DNA from: CAYZZA01 sp964482685
GTDB taxonomy: Bacteria; Bacillota; Bacilli; Lactobacillales; Carnobacteriaceae_A
Direction: 5' to 3'
Length of the DNA: 16,729 bases
NCBI GenBank assembly: GCA_964482685.1
Contig: CAYZZA010000025.1
Span: 1 to 16,729 of the forward strand
Position 1 is the stretch's first letter, and every line of letters begins with the position of its first letter. Positions 13,830-16,729 of the stretch are shown here, piece after piece. A program made the position numbers and the translations under genes. The notes under the pieces were generated by a model. That model was not told the origin of the DNA, made no database searches, and saw only the letters and a program-made list of their open reading frames with translations.

Positions 13830-15486
13830 TGACTTCCATAATTACCGGCAAAATAATTGGTCTTCTCTTCGTCTCATTAAACAGATATTTCCCAAGCGCA
13901 TCGCGCATCTCTTGTTTCAATGTAGACCAGTCAAACTCTTTTTTGGCTAAATTATCTTCTAAAACCGTAGTTACAATTTCAGTGCTCGCTTCAATCAAGT
14001 CGATGCTTTCTTTTACAAACACAAACCCACGGGTTACAATTTGAGGCTTAGACACAATTTTACCTCTTCGACGGTCAATCGTAACAACCGCAACAAAAAT
14101 TCCATCTTCAGAAAGCAAACGACGGTCTCGCAGCACAATGTTTCCAATGTCTCCAACGCCAGTTCCGTCAATCAAGGTGTTGCTTGCTTCAACATGACCC
14201 GTTGCACGCATCCGGTTGTCGTCATATTCTAGAACGTCCCCATTGCCTAAGACAAATATGTTTTTATAAGGAATGCCTGTTTCATGTGCCAAACGTGCAT
14301 GTGCAGCTAGTAGTCGATATTCTCCTTGTACAGGGATAAAGTAGGTCGGCTTCAACAAATTCATCATCAATTTCAGATCGTTTGGTGTTCCGTGTCCAGA
14401 CACTTTCAGATTGTCCGTAATTTGTTTGACATACCCTCCGGCACGATAGATTTGATTTTCGGTATCGGCAACGGTCACTTCCATTGAGCTGGACGGACTT
14501 GTGACAATATAGATCAAATCTCCTTGTTTGATGTTTACTTGGCTGTGACGCCCACTCGCCATTCGGTTTAATGTTTTTAATGGTTCGCCGGTTGGACCGG
14601 TTTCGAGAATAACCACTTCAGAGTCATCATATTTGTCCAACTCGGTCATTTCCACAATCAAATGCTCATCCGGAAGAATCAGCTTGTCCATGCGAATGGC
14701 GATTTCTACAATATCGACCAGTTTTTTCCCTGCAATAAACACTTTACGCTTGGAACGTTCTGCAGCATCTAGCACTTGCTGAATACGTAAGATGTTGCTG
14801 GCAACAGCCGCAATGATAATACGACCCGGGGCATTTTGGAATGTATCTAGAACTTCTTCTGCCACAACAAGTTCTGAGACGTTCTCGTACGGACTTTCGG
14901 CGTCTGCCGAATCACTTAATAGTACTAAGACCCCTTCATTTCCGATATGTGCGATTCGTTTTAAATCAGTTTGGTACATTGGTTCCGCGCTATGATCAAA
15001 TTTAAAGTTTCCAGTATACACAATGTTTCCTTTATCTGTTTTCAGAGACACTCCAACTGCATCAGGAATGGAGTGTGTGACTTTAAAGAACGAAACTGCC
15101 GTTTCATTAAATTCTACAAGGGTGTCTTCATCGACCACATGATAATCATCAAACGTCGTAGGCAACCCGGTACTTTGAACAAACAGCTTGGCTAACTCAA
15201 TTGTCAATTCTGTCCCAAATACAGGCACATCAAACTCATCAATAAAATATGGCAACGCCCCAATCGCGTCTTCATGTCCGTGAGTCAAAAAGACCCCTGC
15301 AATTCTGTCTTTATTTGCACGTAAGTAAGAAAAATCCGGAATGACAGCGTCTATTCCAAATAACTCTCCTTCCGGATACAACAATCCACAGTCCAACACA
15401 AATATATCTTCGCCAATTTCTGTTACATACATGTTCTTACCGTTTTCCCTTAGTCCTCCTAAAGGAACAATTTTAATTTTTGACAT
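13801..15486 (-). CDS. rnjB: Ribonuclease J2 (degenerate active site)
   Basis: Metallo-beta-lactamase/beta-CASP RNase that partners RNase J1 in mRNA decay and rRNA maturation. It has 561 residues, normal length. The fold is intact (LGGLRENGKNMYVTEI, the GIDAVIPD region, VASNILRIQQV, VSGHG, IPVQGEYR, a C-terminal domain ending RRPIILPVIMEV). The metal motif HxHxDH reads HGHEDA (69-74), losing the last His, and TGDFKFD reads TGNFKFD with Asn160 in place of the bridging Asp. His138 and the SGHG His remain. The HGHxDAIGALPY pattern is how I remember lactic acid bacterial J2, so J2 is favoured over J1. Start ATG has AGAGGTG at 5 nt. See the tail at 13731-13829. Confidence 0.92.
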   Translation of the reverse strand: MSKIKIVPLGGLRENGKNMYVTEIGEDIFVLDCGLLYPEGELFGIDAVIPDFSYLRANKDRIAGVFLTHGHEDAIGALPYFIDEFDVPVFGTELTIELAKLFVQSTGLPTTFDDYHVVDEDTLVEFNETAVSFFKVTHSIPDAVGVSLKTDKGNIVYTGNFKFDHSAEPMYQTDLKRIAHIGNEGVLVLLSDSADAESPYENVSELVVAEEVLDTFQNAPGRIIIAAVASNILRIQQVLDAAERSKRKVFIAGKKLVDIVEIAIRMDKLILPDEHLIVEMTELDKYDDSEVVILETGPTGEPLKTLNRMASGRHSQVNIKQGDLIYIVTSPSSSMEVTVADTENQIYRAGGYVKQITDNLKVSGHGTPNDLKLMMNLLKPTYFIPVQGEYRLLAAHARLAHETGIPYKNIFVLGNGDVLEYDDNRMRATGHVEASNTLIDGTGVGDIGNIVLRDRRLLSEDGIFVAVVTIDRRRGKIVSKPQIVTRGFVFVKESIDLIEASTEIVTTVLEDNLAKKEFDWSTLKQEMRDALGKYLFNETKRRPIILPVIMEVSANKRRNRK

Positions 15487-15608
15487 TCTTACACCTCTTT
15501 ATATTTTTAAAATAGCTTTCTGTTTCAAATGGTTGTTCTTCTGTTTTATTTTATCCCATTTGTTCAAAATGTTTACACTTAAACGTCCATCCTATTTCAT
15601 GTACTTCA

Positions 15609-15617
15609 ATTGTAGCA
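15609..15617 (-). promoter_or_regulatory. Candidate extended -10 promoter of rnjB
   Basis: On the minus strand TGCTACAAT gives an extended -10 (TGn plus TACAAT). No good -35 box is seen. It would give a leader of about 115 nt. Confidence 0.4.
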
Positions 15618-15654
15618 CAAGTCAAATTTAAATCCTACTAGACAATTGTGTGAA

Positions 15655-15698
15655 AGAACAAGCATAAGCCTCGCATGTTCTCTTTTTTCCTTTATAAT
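15655..15698 (+). promoter_or_regulatory. birA promoter region with palindrome
   Basis: A perfect TATAAT (15693-15698) lies about 40 nt before the birA ATG; the -35 region around 15671-15676 is weak. Overlapping it, AGAACAAGC (15655-15663) and GCATGTTCT (15673-15681) form 9-bp arms with one mismatch and a 9-nt spacer, followed by CTTTTTT. It could be an operator or a small terminator-like hairpin. Confidence 0.45.
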
Positions 15699-15738
15699 AA
15701 AGCGCACACACATTTTGCAACGTAAGGGAGTTTTGGTC

Positions 15739-16569
15739 ATGACAACACGTTCACTTTCAACCGATACAATCAAAGAAGCCTTGAATACCCTGTTCTCACT
15801 CAAGTCAAAACGTCCGTGGATTGGCAAGTCCCTCTTCCTGTATCCTTCTATCGATTCTACAAACACAGAAGCAATGCGACAGTTGGAAAAAGGTGCCTCA
15901 GATGGAACGGTTTTCCTAGCCACCCACCAAACACACGGAAAAGGACGCTTAGGGCGCACATGGGTAACTCCCCCTCACACTTCCCTAGCTTGTAGCCTTC
16001 TTCTGCGTCCGGAAGCCGTTTCATTTCCTCTCTCTCTTTTGACCCACTTGACAGCTGCAGCTCTGCATCAAACCATTGCGACGTACGCACCTGTTCAACT
16101 TAAATGGCCAAATGATGTAGTCATCAACAACAAGAAAATGGCAGGTATTTTGATTGAAACACGTTACACAGGTGCTCATCTTGATGGGATTGTTATAGGC
16201 GTAGGCATCAATGTGTTCCCACATGAGTTTAAAGAAGCTACATTGGACCAAACGGCCATCTCTTTGGCCGAAGTGACCAGTCAACCGATTGACTTCAACA
16301 GCTTAATCGCTACTTTTTTGGCCCAGTTCCAACGTATGTATGATGCGCTTCTCCAAGACGGCACGAGAGATTTTTTACACATCTGCAAAATACATTCATC
16401 CATCCTTGGCCAATCCATTTATGTACTCACTCATTCCAGTCGACGCATTGCGTATGCGCATGATCTTACCGACCAAGGGGAGTTGATTGTGCAGTATGAA
16501 CAAGATACAAAGCAACAGGTTTTGCAAACAGGCGAAGTTTCTATCCGCAATAGGGAGTCATACACTTAA
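15739..16569 (+). CDS. birA: Biotin-protein ligase (monofunctional, no DNA-binding domain)
   Basis: Attaches biotin to carboxyl-carrier proteins such as acetyl-CoA carboxylase through biotinyl-AMP. It has 276 residues. Motifs are IDSTN (38-42), the biotinyl-AMP loop GKGRLGR (67-73), KWPND (122-126) with KKMAGILIE following, GVGINV (155-159) and a C-terminal SH3-like part (YVLTHSSRRIAYAHDL, GELIVQYE). Only about 35 residues precede the catalytic domain, too few for the winged-helix repressor domain of bifunctional BirA, so it should not repress biotin genes. The start ATG at 15739 has AAGGGAG at 8 nt; the open frame upstream to 15646 contains the promoter and is rejected. Single-gene unit, divergent from rnjB. 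Confidence 0.95.
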   Translation: MTTRSLSTDTIKEALNTLFSLKSKRPWIGKSLFLYPSIDSTNTEAMRQLEKGASDGTVFLATHQTHGKGRLGRTWVTPPHTSLACSLLLRPEAVSFPLSLLTHLTAAALHQTIATYAPVQLKWPNDVVINNKKMAGILIETRYTGAHLDGIVIGVGINVFPHEFKEATLDQTAISLAEVTSQPIDFNSLIATFLAQFQRMYDALLQDGTRDFLHICKIHSSILGQSIYVLTHSSRRIAYAHDLTDQGELIVQYEQDTKQQVLQTGEVSIRNRESYT

Positions 16570-16592
16570 TAAAACAAAGGCATACTTTTTAA

Positions 16593-16652
16593 AAAAATAC
16601 ACACAAAAAGAGGAGACTAGTCAGAAAGCCTCCTCTTTTTGTGTGTATTTTT
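16593..16652 (+). terminator. Terminator of birA
   Basis: A perfect 23-bp inverted repeat (left arm 16593-16615, right arm 16630-16652, with AAAGAGGAG / CTCCTCTTT at its inner end) and a 14-nt loop. It lies 23 nt after the birA stop and carries T runs on both strands, so it can act both ways. Confidence 0.92.
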
Positions 16653-16687
16653 AGTATCTCTTTGACATGTTCTAAATAAAAACAAAA

Positions 16688-16723
16688 AAATAAAGCAAGA
16701 TTCATACGAATCGTGCTTTATTT
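16688..16723 (-). terminator. Terminator for a minus-strand gene beyond the right edge
   Basis: AAATAAAGCA pairs with TGCTTTATTT and GATTC with GAATC, with one mismatch between and the loop ATAC. On the minus strand a long T-rich tract follows, while the plus side is poor in T. The next gene probably runs on the minus strand, converging on birA. Confidence 0.8.
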
Positions 16724-16729
16724 AAGATT

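Noticed and set aside
15646..15738. Upstream extension of birA to 15646
   Set aside because: The extension contains the TATAAT promoter box and the palindrome; the ATG at 15739 has a proper ribosome-binding site.
1..16729. Search for a mobile element, defence system, CRISPR array or other unknown multi-gene system
   Set aside because: Nearly every gene belongs to a well-known housekeeping family in a normal arrangement; no repeats, recombinases, toxins or clustered unknown genes were seen.

Overview
The window reads as ordinary chromosome of a low-GC Gram-positive bacterium (Bacillota). A Lactobacillales-type origin is the best guess, because the RNase J paralogue carries the active-site-poor sequence I know from streptococcal and enterococcal RNase J2, and because OpuC, ThiT, DegV and a monofunctional biotin ligase fit that group. 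Genus and species cannot be fixed from the sequence. No insertion sequence, phage gene, CRISPR array, tRNA or rRNA was seen.

Layout. Positions 1-5556 (minus strand) hold an F-type ATP synthase operon in the order atpI-atpB-atpE-atpF-atpH-atpA-atpG-atpD. atpD runs off the left edge and atpC lies outside. The operon has a good sigma-A-type promoter near 5779-5807 and a leader of about 215 nt with several possible hairpins. Two further hairpins lie between atpE and atpF. At 6113-6988 is a DegV-family fatty-acid-binding protein (minus). It is divergent from an unrecognised 105-residue protein at 7126-7443 (plus), whose promoter holds a LexA-box-like palindrome. At 7684-11197 is an opuCA-CB-CC-CD osmoprotectant ABC transporter operon (minus). 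At 11504-15486 come RNase J2, a TPP riboswitch with the thiamine transporter subunit ThiT, and cardiolipin synthase, all on the minus strand. At 15739-16569 is biotin-protein ligase (plus), followed by two strong hairpin terminators.

How the genes fit together. The ATP synthase couples ion flow to ATP. Its c subunit carries a complete sodium-ligand set (Gln33, Glu66, Thr67, with Thr68 and Tyr71), so it is probably Na+-coupled, which is unusual beside the H+-type enzymes typical of bacilli and lactic acid bacteria. An osmoprotectant importer and cardiolipin synthase nearby would suit a salty or alkaline habitat, but that is inference. ThiT and BirA are vitamin uptake and use functions, and RNase J2 is an RNA-decay subunit.

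Most of the window is conventional. The points most worth checking are the sodium-type c subunit, the two hairpins after atpE, the LexA-like box in front of the orphan gene, the TPP expression platform whose terminator arm is also the ribosome-binding site, and RNase J2, which has two altered metal-ligand positions and an out-of-frame coding-like tail.
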